From Blautia sp. (GTDB lineage Bacteria; Bacillota; Clostridia; Lachnospirales; Lachnospiraceae), in the NCBI GenBank assembly GCA_017420455.1, contig JAFOJB010000113.1, positions 1 through 9,100 on the forward strand: a DNA stretch of 9,100 nucleotides, in the 5' to 3' direction. Positions 1 through 6,386 of the stretch are shown one piece after another (within the stretch, counting starts at the first letter, position 1; the number at the start of each line of letters is the position of its first letter). The translations under genes were made by a program, and so were the position numbers. Under the pieces are notes generated by a model. That model was given only the letters and a program-made list of their open reading frames with translations. It was not told where the DNA came from and made no database searches.

Positions 1-1
1 C

Positions 2-1309
2 ATGTTCCTGGCATCCCGGACAAAAAAGGAAACCCTGCGCCGGATATCCATGTGGGTACTTACCGGACTGATCCTTGTGAATGTGGGGATGGAGGGCTGG
101 ACGAACTATGAGGACCGGGCTTCCTTAAGAAGGCTGGATACGCCGGGAGAAAGGTTCCCGGAGGAGGTGGAAGCCTTCGAGGAGGCCATGGATTCAGACG
201 ATCCGGTCCGCATTGCCTATGCGAAGATTTCCTATCCCCAGGGGTATTTCCGGGATCTGTACAACCCGGATATCCAGAATGCGCTCTCTTATATAGAAAT
301 GTCGGACCCGGAATTTGTCCGGGTCGAAAAGGATTATATTCCCAATACCACGACCATCTCCATGGACGGACTGGCCCAGGGCTACCGGGGACTTACCTCC
401 TACAATTCGGTACAGAATGCGTATCTCATCGACTTTGTGGATACGTATTGCCCGGAGATCCATTATCCGGACCGGAACCACTTCCTCTTTGCCGGCATCA
501 TGCAGGACGCCGCCTTCGACGCGGCCATGGGCGTCCGGTATGTGCTCTCCCAGGGAGGAATCGGAGATACAGAGCATTTTGAACTGGTGGCAGAATATGG
601 AATCATAAAGGTTTACAAGAACAGACTGGATACAGGCGTTGCAAGATATTTTGACCGGTCTGTTTCGGAGGAGAGCCTGCGAAAGCTCTGTACCCCCGAA
701 ACCCGGAATTTCCTCCTGAATTCCGTGGTGGCGCTGCCTGACGGAGAGCAGATCGCCTCCCTGGAAGAGCTTCCCGGATACGAAGAGGAGGGAGAGAAAC
801 GGGAGGAAAAGGAAAAAGGGGAAGGACAGGAAAAACAGGAAGAAACAGGAGAACAGGAAGAAACGGAAGGGCAGGAAGAAGAGGAAAAACAGGAAGAAGG
901 GGAAAAGCAGGAAGAAACGGAAAGGGAGAAAAAACAGGATAAACAGGAAGAACAGAAGAAGCCGGCAGGGCAGGGGCAGCAGGAAAAGAAGAACGGCAGT
1001 ACTGTAACGCTTCTCGCGCCGCAGAAGGACAACCGTATTGAGGGAACGGCCCATATAGAGAAGGATGGCTTCCTCCTCTTTACCATTCCCTATGGGGAAG
1101 GCTGGAGCATCAGAATAGACGGCAAAGAGACGGACGTCCTCCGGGGCGACCTTGGATTTATCGCCTGCAGGATCCCGGAAGGGGATCATACCCTTCTGCT
1201 TACCTTCCATGCCCCCTGGCTGCGGGAAGGTGCTCTGGTGAGCGCCGTCTCTCTGCTGCTGTATATGTTCTGTCTTCTCTTTGCCGGAAGAAAGAAAAAG
1301 AAAGCGTAA
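2..1309 (+). CDS. YfhO-family membrane protein, C-terminal part (5' end outside window)
   Basis: This is the C-terminal part of a YfhO-like integral membrane protein. Family members are about 800-900 residues, with many membrane helices followed by an extracytoplasmic beta domain and a last helix. In Bacillus and Listeria, YfhO is implicated as a GT-C-type enzyme that glycosylates lipoteichoic acid. Visible here are one helix (about residues 16-28), a soluble region with the family-like stretch IPNTTTISMDGLAQGYRGLT, a Glu/Gln/Lys-rich insert (about 261-330), a beta segment containing FTIPYGEGWSIRIDGKE, and a final helix (about 411-428) ending in a GRKKKKA tail. The ATG at position 2 has no room for a ribosome binding site, and the usual N-terminal helices are missing, so this is an internal Met of a longer gene. 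TAA lies at 1307-1309, 49 bp from the convergent AraC gene, and I see no terminator between them. Family assignment is fairly sure; the substrate is unknown. Confidence 0.85.
   Translation: MFLASRTKKETLRRISMWVLTGLILVNVGMEGWTNYEDRASLRRLDTPGERFPEEVEAFEEAMDSDDPVRIAYAKISYPQGYFRDLYNPDIQNALSYIEMSDPEFVRVEKDYIPNTTTISMDGLAQGYRGLTSYNSVQNAYLIDFVDTYCPEIHYPDRNHFLFAGIMQDAAFDAAMGVRYVLSQGGIGDTEHFELVAEYGIIKVYKNRLDTGVARYFDRSVSEESLRKLCTPETRNFLLNSVVALPDGEQIASLEELPGYEEEGEKREEKEKGEGQEKQEETGEQEETEGQEEEEKQEEGEKQEETEREKKQDKQEEQKKPAGQGQQEKKNGSTVTLLAPQKDNRIEGTAHIEKDGFLLFTIPYGEGWSIRIDGKETDVLRGDLGFIACRIPEGDHTLLLTFHAPWLREGALVSAVSLLLYMFCLLFAGRKKKKA
785..990 (+). repeat. Low-complexity Glu/Gln/Lys-rich coding repeat
   Basis: About 70 codons of the YfhO-like gene are built almost only from gaa/gag, aaa, cag and gga. 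Irregular repeats of CAGGAAGAA and GAAAAACAGGAAGAA-type units give blocks such as KQEEGEKQEETE. The segment lies between two folded parts of the extracytoplasmic region and is probably an unstructured, highly charged linker. The unit length varies, so it is a degenerate rather than a perfect tandem repeat. It could change length by slippage. Confidence 0.85.
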
Positions 1310-1358
1310 AGCACCTGGAGGACACATGCAGTCCCAACCCGGTGGAGATCTGGACGGC

Positions 1359-2207
1359 TTACAGTTTCCGGTATTTCCCCGGGGTGGTTCCTTTGTATTT
1401 TTTGAAGGTCCGGATGAAGTAGGAGAGATCGTTGAACCCGTTCCGGTATGCGACCTCGGTGATCGGGTCGGCGGTGGAGGAGAGCTGGTAGCAGGCCTGC
1501 TCGATCCGCTGCCGGTTCAGATAGTCCATGGGGGTCTGGTGGGTCATCTCGGAAAAAAAGCGGCAGAAATATTTGGGGGACATGGAGACAGAGGCTGAAA
1601 GCTGGTCCAGTGTGATGGGGGAATCATAGTTCTTCTCGATAAAATCCACTACCTGTTTCAGCTGGTGGATCCTCTTATAGTCCCGTCTGGCCTGAGAGAC
1701 GCCCTCCAGAAAGTAATGATTACCAAAAACGATACCGAAAAAGTGGTAAAATTGTCCAATAACCGTCATTTCATACCCGGGCTCCTGATGCCACAGGGCT
1801 TTGAAGACGGAATTGACGGCTTCCAGGATTTCCGGCTGTTTTTCCGTGAAATGAGGAAAGACCATCACCTCCTGATGGATGATCTTCTGCATGTACTGGG
1901 CGCAGAGGGTGCTGGCCTTCAGGAAGGCGTTGATATCGAAGACGATGCACTGATAGACGCAGTTCTCCGGGATGCCGGAATGAAGGACCCCGCTGTGAAC
2001 AAAGATCACATCTTTGGGGCCCGCAGTGAAGCTTTTCTCGTCAAGAGTCACATGCAGCGTCCCGGACAGGATCCGCATGATTTCATACTCCACATGCCAG
2101 TGATAGGACATGACATAGCGGGGGTGGGCTGAGGTGATGTGGTGAAATTCAAAGGGAAATTCATATGTACCGCGCGGACGGTTTTCGTTTCTTCCCGGGT
2201 CATGCAT
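1359..2207 (-). CDS. AraC-family transcriptional regulator
   Basis: This 282-residue protein is the usual length for a two-domain AraC/XylS-type regulator. Residues about 20-95 form a cupin-like sensor domain with a histidine-rich start (SYHWHVEYEI, then LSGTLHVTL and VHSGVLHSG). Residues about 178-282 form the DNA-binding domain with two helix-turn-helix units: DQLSASVSMSPKYFCRFF (201-218), and ITEVAYRNGFNDLSYFIRTF (249-268) followed by the typical KYKGTTPGKYR ending. The start is ATG at 2207. On the minus strand AGGAGAG lies about six bases upstream of it. The gene is divergent from fucI with overlapping promoters, so control of fucI and of itself is the simplest inference. The effector is probably a sugar, but no residue reveals which one. 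Confidence 0.95.
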   Translation of the reverse strand: MHDPGRNENRPRGTYEFPFEFHHITSAHPRYVMSYHWHVEYEIMRILSGTLHVTLDEKSFTAGPKDVIFVHSGVLHSGIPENCVYQCIVFDINAFLKASTLCAQYMQKIIHQEVMVFPHFTEKQPEILEAVNSVFKALWHQEPGYEMTVIGQFYHFFGIVFGNHYFLEGVSQARRDYKRIHQLKQVVDFIEKNYDSPITLDQLSASVSMSPKYFCRFFSEMTHQTPMDYLNRQRIEQACYQLSSTADPITEVAYRNGFNDLSYFIRTFKKYKGTTPGKYRKL

Positions 2208-2264
2208 GGTCTCTCTCCTGTGAAGATGATTTATAAAAAGGTGAATATTGTCCTACTTTTGGCT

Positions 2265-2294
2265 ATTATAACACAAGTATTTCCGGAATTTCAA
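2265..2294 (-). promoter_or_regulatory. Predicted promoter of the AraC-family gene
   Basis: Read on the minus strand, TTGAAA (2294-2289) is followed after 18 bases by TATAAT (2270-2265), close to the sigma-A consensus. Transcription would start near 2258 and give a leader of about 50 bases before the ATG at 2207. The -35 box sits almost next to the -10 box of the opposite fucI promoter. Confidence 0.7.
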
Positions 2295-2297
2295 TTG

Positions 2298-2303
2298 TAT
2301 AAT
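2298..2303 (+). promoter_or_regulatory. Predicted -10 element of the fucI promoter
   Basis: A perfect TATAAT lies about 100 bases upstream of the fucI start. The expected -35 positions (about 2274-2280) read CAAGTAT, which does not resemble TTGACA. A good -10 with a poor -35 is typical of a promoter that needs an activator, which fits the divergent AraC-type gene. Transcription would start near 2310. Confidence 0.6.
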
Positions 2304-2331
2304 AGTGTACAGAAACAAGAATACTGAAAAA

Positions 2332-2375
2332 CTGCTGCAGTTCGCGGTCTCGCCGCAGAGAATACCGGACAGCAG
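2332..2375 (+). promoter_or_regulatory. Possible hairpin in the fucI leader
   Basis: CTGCTG (2332-2337) can pair with CAGCAG (2370-2375), and inside it GCGG (2344-2347) can pair with CCGC (2353-2356). The structure ends about ten bases before the ribosome binding site GGGAGG (2386-2391). It matches no riboswitch class I recognise, and there is no U-tract, so it is not an attenuator of the ordinary kind. It may only stabilise the mRNA. Confidence 0.3.
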
Positions 2376-2399
2376 CACTAGTGTTGGGAGGTTTATATT

Positions 2400-4202
2400 A
2401 TGGCAGACACAAGAACTCTGATCGGAGGACATCCGGTTATCGGAATCAGACCTGTTATCGACGGCCGTAAAGGACCGCTGGACGTCCGCGGATCCCTGGA
2501 AGAGCAGACCATGGGAATGGCTCTGAAGGCAAAAAAGCTCTATGAAGAGAACCTTCGCTATGCGGACGGGACGCCTGTAAAGGTTGTTATTTCCGATACC
2601 ACGATCGGCCGTGTAAGAGAGAGCGCCGCATGCGCGGAAAAATTCAAAAAAGAAGGCGTGGATATCACCCTTACCGTAACACCCTGCTGGTGCTATGGCT
2701 CCGAGACAATGGATATGGATCCGACCACGATCAAGGGTGTATGGGGCCTTAACGCTACCGAGCGTCCCGGCGCTGTCTACCTTGCATCTGTTCTTGCTAC
2801 CCATGCACAGAAAGGCCTTCCGGCATTCGGCATGTATGGACATGATGTCCAGGATGCGGACGATGAAGTGATTCCGGATGATGTCGTAGAGATGCTTCTC
2901 CGTTTCGGCCGCAGCGCGGTGGCAGTTGCTTCCCTTCGCGGTACTTCTTATCTGCAGATCGGTTCTGTTACCATGGGAATCGGCGGCTCCATCATCGACC
3001 AGGATTTCATCGAGTCCTATCTTGGCATGCGCGTAGAGTCTGTGGACGAGGTTGAGATCATCCGCCGTATGTCCGAGGGTATTTATGACGAGGAAGAATT
3101 CCAGAGAGCCCTTGCATGGACAAAGGAGCACTGCAAAGAGTGCTTCGACAAGAACCCGGACTGGATTCAGAAATCCCGCGAGGTAAAGGACGAGCAGTGG
3201 GAATTCACCGTAAAGATGTACATCATCATCAAGGACCTCATGAGAGGAAACGAGAAGCTTGCAGAGAAGTTCCCGGAAGAAGCTCTTGGACACAATGCCA
3301 TCGCCGGCGGTTTCCAGGGCCAGAGACAGTGGACGGATTTCTATCCGAACTGTGATTATCCGGAATCCTTCCTTGCGACTACCTTCGACTATGACGGTGC
3401 AAGAGAGCCCTACATCCTCGCTACCGAGAACGATGTCCTGAACGGACTCTGCATGCTGTTCCAGAAGCAGCTGACCGGCCGTGCTTCCATGTTCTCCGAT
3501 GTCCGTACCTACTGGAGCTCTGACGCAGTAAAGAGAGTTACGGGCTATGAGCTGGAAGGACACGCTAAAGAGGCGGACGGCTTCGTACATCTGATCAACT
3601 CCGGCGCTTCCTGTCTGGATTTCTCCGGCGTATGCACCGATGAGAACGGAAACCCGGTCTGCAAACAGTGGTGGGATGTCACCGAGGAAGATATCAGGAA
3701 GATGGCAGAGGCTACCCAGTGGGCACCGGCCGACAACGGATATTTCCGCGGCGGCGGTTATTCCTCCAGATTCGTTACCAACGCAGAGATGCCGATGACC
3801 ATGATGCGTCTGAACCTTGTCAAAGGTCTTGGCCCGGTGCTTCAGATCGCAGAAGGCTGGAGCGTGCGTCTTCCGGATGAAGTAACAGATACTCTCTGGA
3901 AGAGAACAGACTATACCTGGCCCTGCACCTGGTTCGCTCCAAGATGCGACGGCAAGGAGGGAAGCCCCTTCAAGACAGCCTATGAGATGATGCGTGCATG
4001 GGGCGCAAACCACGGCGCTTCTGTTTACGGCCATGTAGGCGCGGATCTGATCACTATGGCTTCCATGCTCCGCATCCCGGTTGCCATGCACAACGTACCG
4101 GTAGAGAAGATCTATCGTCCGGCTGCATGGAACGCTTTCGGAATGGACAGGGAAGGCGCGGATTTCAGAGCCTGCCAGAATTACGGACCGCTCTACAAAT
4201 AA
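2400..4202 (+). CDS. fucI: L-fucose isomerase
   Basis: FucI converts L-fucose to L-fuculose, and D-arabinose to D-ribulose, in the cytoplasm using a divalent metal (Mn2+ in known members). It is the first step of fucose breakdown. The 600-residue length fits the family (E. coli FucI is 591). Family segments run along the whole protein: GIRPVIDGR near the N-terminus, [14 protein letters not shown] (about 92-105), [16 protein letters not shown] (302-317), [15 protein letters not shown] (335-349) and FSDVRTYWS (365-373). By spacing to E. coli E337, D361 and H528, the metal ligands should be E343, D367 and H538 (in NHGA). The ATG at 2400 has GGGAGG eight bases upstream. The gene is divergent from an AraC-type regulator and is followed by a terminator, so it is probably monocistronic. 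No fucK, fucA or fucP lies in the window. Confidence 0.97.
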   Translation: MADTRTLIGGHPVIGIRPVIDGRKGPLDVRGSLEEQTMGMALKAKKLYEENLRYADGTPVKVVISDTTIGRVRESAACAEKFKKEGVDITLTVTPCWCYGSETMDMDPTTIKGVWGLNATERPGAVYLASVLATHAQKGLPAFGMYGHDVQDADDEVIPDDVVEMLLRFGRSAVAVASLRGTSYLQIGSVTMGIGGSIIDQDFIESYLGMRVESVDEVEIIRRMSEGIYDEEEFQRALAWTKEHCKECFDKNPDWIQKSREVKDEQWEFTVKMYIIIKDLMRGNEKLAEKFPEEALGHNAIAGGFQGQRQWTDFYPNCDYPESFLATTFDYDGAREPYILATENDVLNGLCMLFQKQLTGRASMFSDVRTYWSSDAVKRVTGYELEGHAKEADGFVHLINSGASCLDFSGVCTDENGNPVCKQWWDVTEEDIRKMAEATQWAPADNGYFRGGGYSSRFVTNAEMPMTMMRLNLVKGLGPVLQIAEGWSVRLPDEVTDTLWKRTDYTWPCTWFAPRCDGKEGSPFKTAYEMMRAWGANHGASVYGHVGADLITMASMLRIPVAMHNVPVEKIYRPAAWNAFGMDREGADFRACQNYGPLYK

Positions 4203-4228
4203 AAAGATATTTTCGTTTACAAAAGATT

Positions 4229-4259
4229 ACCGGCTGCCGCCCGCAGCCGGTGTTTTTTT
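4229..4259 (+). terminator. Intrinsic terminator of fucI
   Basis: ACCGGCTGC (4229-4237) pairs perfectly with GCAGCCGGT (4243-4251) around a five-base loop. A G and then seven T follow (4253-4259). It begins 26 bases after the fucI stop. It separates fucI from the next gene, whose promoter starts about ten bases further on. Confidence 0.95.
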
Positions 4260-4268
4260 GTTCATGGC

Positions 4269-4297
4269 TGGACAGATGTGAAAAAATGGTGTAAAAT
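4269..4297 (+). promoter_or_regulatory. Predicted promoter of the FN3/lysozyme-like gene
   Basis: TGGACA (4269-4274, five of six to TTGACA) is followed after 17 bases by TAAAAT (4292-4297, five of six to TATAAT). Transcription would start near 4304, leaving a leader of about 110 bases. The site is just downstream of the fucI terminator, so the two genes should be transcribed independently. Confidence 0.65.
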
Positions 4298-4415
4298 GAT
4301 GTTCATATTTTTGTAACAATGCTGATCAGAACAGGAATCTTCTCTGCTGTCCATCTGGCTTCAGAAGTCATTGAGACAGACCACCAGGACGCGGGGAAGG
4401 ATGCAGGAGGTATTC

Positions 4416-6047
4416 ATGAACAAGGTTCTTAGAAGATGGCTCTGCGGCTGTCTGGTTCTTTTGGGTCTTTTCCTTTTTTCACCAGCTGCAGGAGCCGCGT
4501 CGGTGAATCAGCCGGCGGCGCCGGCCGCGGTGAAGGTAAGCCAGCCGGCCTACAATAAGGTAAAGGTTTCCTGGAAAAAGGTTTCCGGTGCCAGCGGATA
4601 TGTGGTCTTTACAGTGGATGAAAGCGGGACGAAGCATTTCAGGGCGTATGTCGCCGGAGAAAGCAGGCTCACCTTCACCGATACGGAAAGCGCCGCAGCC
4701 GGAAGGTTCTTCTGCCCGGGAAATACCTACCGGTACTGTGTAAAGGCCTACCGGGACGTGTCAGGAAAACGGTATTTCAGCGCCGGCACTTCCCCCACGG
4801 CGTCTGTCCGGGTCTGGCTGGAGAAGACGGTTTCCGAGGCAAAAGCCCTGAAGGCGGTGCAGAATGTCATCACCTGGAACCAGGTGGAAGGAGCGGACGG
4901 GTACATCATCTACCGAAGAAGGCCTGTGGCAGGCGCTGCCTGGACGAACATCGGCAGTACAGCAAAGAAAAGCAGCACCACCTTCACAGACAGGAATCCG
5001 GCAGCACTCGGCAGATATCAGTACTGCGTCCGGGCTTACCGGAATATCAACGGAATAATTTACCAGGGTCTGTATACCATCGGTACGGCCATTACCACCA
5101 GCGCTCCTGCCCAGAAGGTGACATTGCAGGAAAACAACGGCGGCATACGGGTAAAATGGGTACAGCAGAAAGCAGGCAGCGGCTACCGGGTCTTCCGGAA
5201 GGAGGGGAGCGGAAGCTATAAGCTCCGGTCTACGATCAAGGATGCTTCCAGGATCTCCTTTACAGATCAGAAGGTGCAGCGGGGTGTCACATATACCTAT
5301 TATGTACAGACGATCGTGAAGGAATACTATGGAAACGTATACAGCGATTCCAATAAGGCCTCGCTTACGCTGTCCCTGAAGTCGGAGATACAGGACACCT
5401 ATGGAACCAGCGCCAGAACCGGCATGTCCGCGGCAGACTACACGGTGCTGAACAATATCATCGGAGCCGTGGAGACCGGCGGCCAGGTTTACGGTGTGAG
5501 GGATTATGGAAACTATACGCCGCCTTATGCCAACAGCAGTATTGAGTATACCTGTACGCTGGGCTGGGGAGCCTTCTATGGCAATGAAGCCCAGCGTCTG
5601 ATCCGTACCATCCAGGACAGAGATCCCGGAACCTTCGCAGCAGTTGATTCCAACGGCCTGATCGCCGATAAGCTTTCCGTGAACTGGGTCAATACCCGCT
5701 GGAAACCCAATGACAGGGAAATCCAGGTTCTGAAGAAGCTCCTCGTGACAGATACCGGGAAAGCCGTACAGGACGAAATGGTGACAGAGTCGATGAAGGT
5801 ATATGCAGCAAGATGTCAGACCTGTCATACAAATAATACCTGCGCCATCATGATGTACTGCGAGATCGCCCATCTGGGAGGGACAGCAGCCGCAGACAGG
5901 ATCCTCACACGCTGCGCCGGAAATTATTCCCTGGACAATATTCTGGCGGCCCTTCGCGTGGAGTGGAGTTCTGAAAACCTGGTCGGAAGCCGGATCTACT
6001 GGAGCAGGCACGTAAAATGCGCGGAATTCATTCAGACCTATGCGTGA
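4416..6047 (+). CDS. Secreted FN3-repeat protein with C-terminal lysozyme-like domain; putative cell-wall hydrolase
   Basis: This is a 543-residue exported protein. Residues 1-27 are a signal peptide (MNKVLRRW, hydrophobic LVLLGLFLF, then AGA before ASV). Three FN3-like beta repeats follow at about 32-135, 136-229 and 230-322, with motifs such as VSWKKVSGASGYVVF and ITWNQVEGADGYIIY. The C-terminal region (about 323-543) contains IIGAVETGGQVYG, an IEYTCTLGWGAFYGNEA segment and a Cys cluster (C467, C470, C476, C482, C500). From memory it resembles lysozyme-like domains of clostridial phage endolysins, and E353 in ETGG would then be the catalytic acid. That function is inferred and only moderately sure. 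The ATG at 4416 has AGGAGG five bases upstream and begins a proper signal peptide; an in-frame ATG at 4371 would add a polar tail and has no such site. No sorting signal or anchor is visible. The first two FN3 units closely match those of the protease downstream. Confidence 0.9.
   Translation: MNKVLRRWLCGCLVLLGLFLFSPAAGAASVNQPAAPAAVKVSQPAYNKVKVSWKKVSGASGYVVFTVDESGTKHFRAYVAGESRLTFTDTESAAAGRFFCPGNTYRYCVKAYRDVSGKRYFSAGTSPTASVRVWLEKTVSEAKALKAVQNVITWNQVEGADGYIIYRRRPVAGAAWTNIGSTAKKSSTTFTDRNPAALGRYQYCVRAYRNINGIIYQGLYTIGTAITTSAPAQKVTLQENNGGIRVKWVQQKAGSGYRVFRKEGSGSYKLRSTIKDASRISFTDQKVQRGVTYTYYVQTIVKEYYGNVYSDSNKASLTLSLKSEIQDTYGTSARTGMSAADYTVLNNIIGAVETGGQVYGVRDYGNYTPPYANSSIEYTCTLGWGAFYGNEAQRLIRTIQDRDPGTFAAVDSNGLIADKLSVNWVNTRWKPNDREIQVLKKLLVTDTGKAVQDEMVTESMKVYAARCQTCHTNNTCAIMMYCEIAHLGGTAAADRILTRCAGNYSLDNILAALRVEWSSENLVGSRIYWSRHVKCAEFIQTYA
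5015..5042 (+). repeat. Copy 1 of near-identical FN3-coding segment
   Basis: These 28 bases encode YQYCVRAYR in the second FN3-like unit of the lysozyme-like gene. They differ at only one position from 8978-9005 in the protease gene. The difference is a silent C/T change in the Cys codon (TGC here, TGT there). Such conservation at the third codon positions suggests recent duplication or gene conversion rather than protein-level selection alone. Confidence 0.85.
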
Positions 6048-6267
6048 TACGGAGTTGCTGTCTACTGCTTCACGTGTCGGGAAATGTAACCCTTTGGCAG
6101 CATGTGAATGCCGGGAACAGACATTATATAAGGCGGACGGCTCCTCGCCCTGTGTTCCTGCAGTCAGGAGGGCAGACAGATGCCGAAAACACATCAGTCC
6201 CCGGCCGGCGAGGCCGTGAACTGTAACGATGGAGGAACGAAATTCATTTTTTGCAGATATTTTCGGG
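6048..6267. other. Non-coding stretch with two hairpins, no gene recognised
   Basis: This is the first part of the 339-bp gap between the two secreted-protein genes. Two stems are visible. In one, GCCCT (6147-6151) pairs with AGGGC (6169-6173) around an inner CCTG-cagt-CAGG hairpin. In the other, CGGCC (6202-6206) pairs with GGCCG (6212-6216). Neither is followed by a T-run, so neither is a convincing terminator. A T-run at 6246-6251 has no stem before it. GGAGGAACG at about 6231-6239 looks like a ribosome binding site but has no start codon behind it. I see no convincing small gene. Confidence 0.5.
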
Positions 6268-6296
6268 TAGACATTCCCTGTGAACTGGGGTAGAAT
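6268..6296 (+). promoter_or_regulatory. Predicted promoter of the C1 protease gene
   Basis: TAGACA (6268-6273) is followed after 17 bases by TAGAAT (6291-6296), and each matches the sigma-A consensus at five of six positions. Both boxes sit inside a repeated GGGTAGA context (6265-6271 and 6288-6294), with a third GGGGTA at 6324-6329. Transcription would start near 6303, about 84 bases before the GTG start. Confidence 0.65.
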
Positions 6297-6299
6297 AAC

Positions 6300-6357
6300 T
6301 TCGTATAAGCAATTTGCATAAACGGGGTAAGGACGGAAAACCGCAGCTTATTACGAA
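6300..6357 (+). promoter_or_regulatory. Predicted structured 5' leader of the C1 protease gene
   Basis: TTCGTATAAGC (6300-6310) can pair with GCTTATTACGAA (6346-6357), giving 11 base pairs with one bulged base. The enclosed 35 bases contain a small CGG-AAAA-CCG hairpin (6334-6343) and the near-palindrome GCAATTTGC (6309-6317). The stem starts at about the predicted transcription start and ends 16 bases before the ribosome binding site AGGAGGG (6374-6380). It fits no riboswitch consensus I could recall; cyclic-di-GMP type I was considered and does not match. It could be an mRNA-stabilising stem, a protein-binding site or an unassigned cis-regulatory RNA. Confidence 0.4.
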
Positions 6358-6386
6358 AATCAGTAAAGGATTCAGGAGGGCAATAA

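Larger units (their letters stand above)
2263..2305. promoter_or_regulatory. Dyad-symmetric divergent control region with TTCCGGAA palindrome
   Basis: CTATTATA at 2263-2270 and TATAATAG at 2298-2305 form an 8-bp inverted repeat, and each arm contains one of the two divergent -10 boxes. The perfect palindrome TTCCGGAA (2281-2288) sits within half a base of the same centre. This is a plausible operator, but no known regulator motif was matched to it. Confidence 0.45.

Noticed and set aside
194..1327. Long minus-strand open frame (377 residues) opposite the YfhO-like gene
   Set aside because: Its sequence is mostly Phe/Leu runs from the reverse complement of the Glu/Gln/Lys repeat, and it has no recognisable domain.
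2318..2345. Catabolite-repression (cre) site upstream of fucI
   Set aside because: TGAAAAACTGCTGCA lacks the central CG and the symmetry of the consensus.
2253..4091. 612-residue minus-strand open frame opposite fucI
   Set aside because: It shows no domain, and fucI is clearly the coding strand by full-length family similarity. Open antisense frames are common opposite genes with strong codon bias.
5814..5828. CXXCH motif (CQTCH) as a c-type haem site
   Set aside because: It is a single motif inside a lysozyme-like domain with no cytochrome fold or other redox context, so it is most likely part of a disulfide or structural Cys cluster.
4761..6194. 477-residue minus-strand open frame opposite the lysozyme-like gene
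   Set aside because: It has no family motif and lies antisense to a gene with signal peptide, ribosome binding site and repeats.
6017..6226. Possible 69-residue small protein after the lysozyme-like gene
   Set aside because: It starts inside the preceding gene, has no good ribosome binding site and no recognisable composition or motif.
6300..6386. Cyclic-di-GMP type I or other known riboswitch
   Set aside because: GGACGGAAAACC only loosely recalls the GGACGCAAAGCC core, and the second conserved half is missing.
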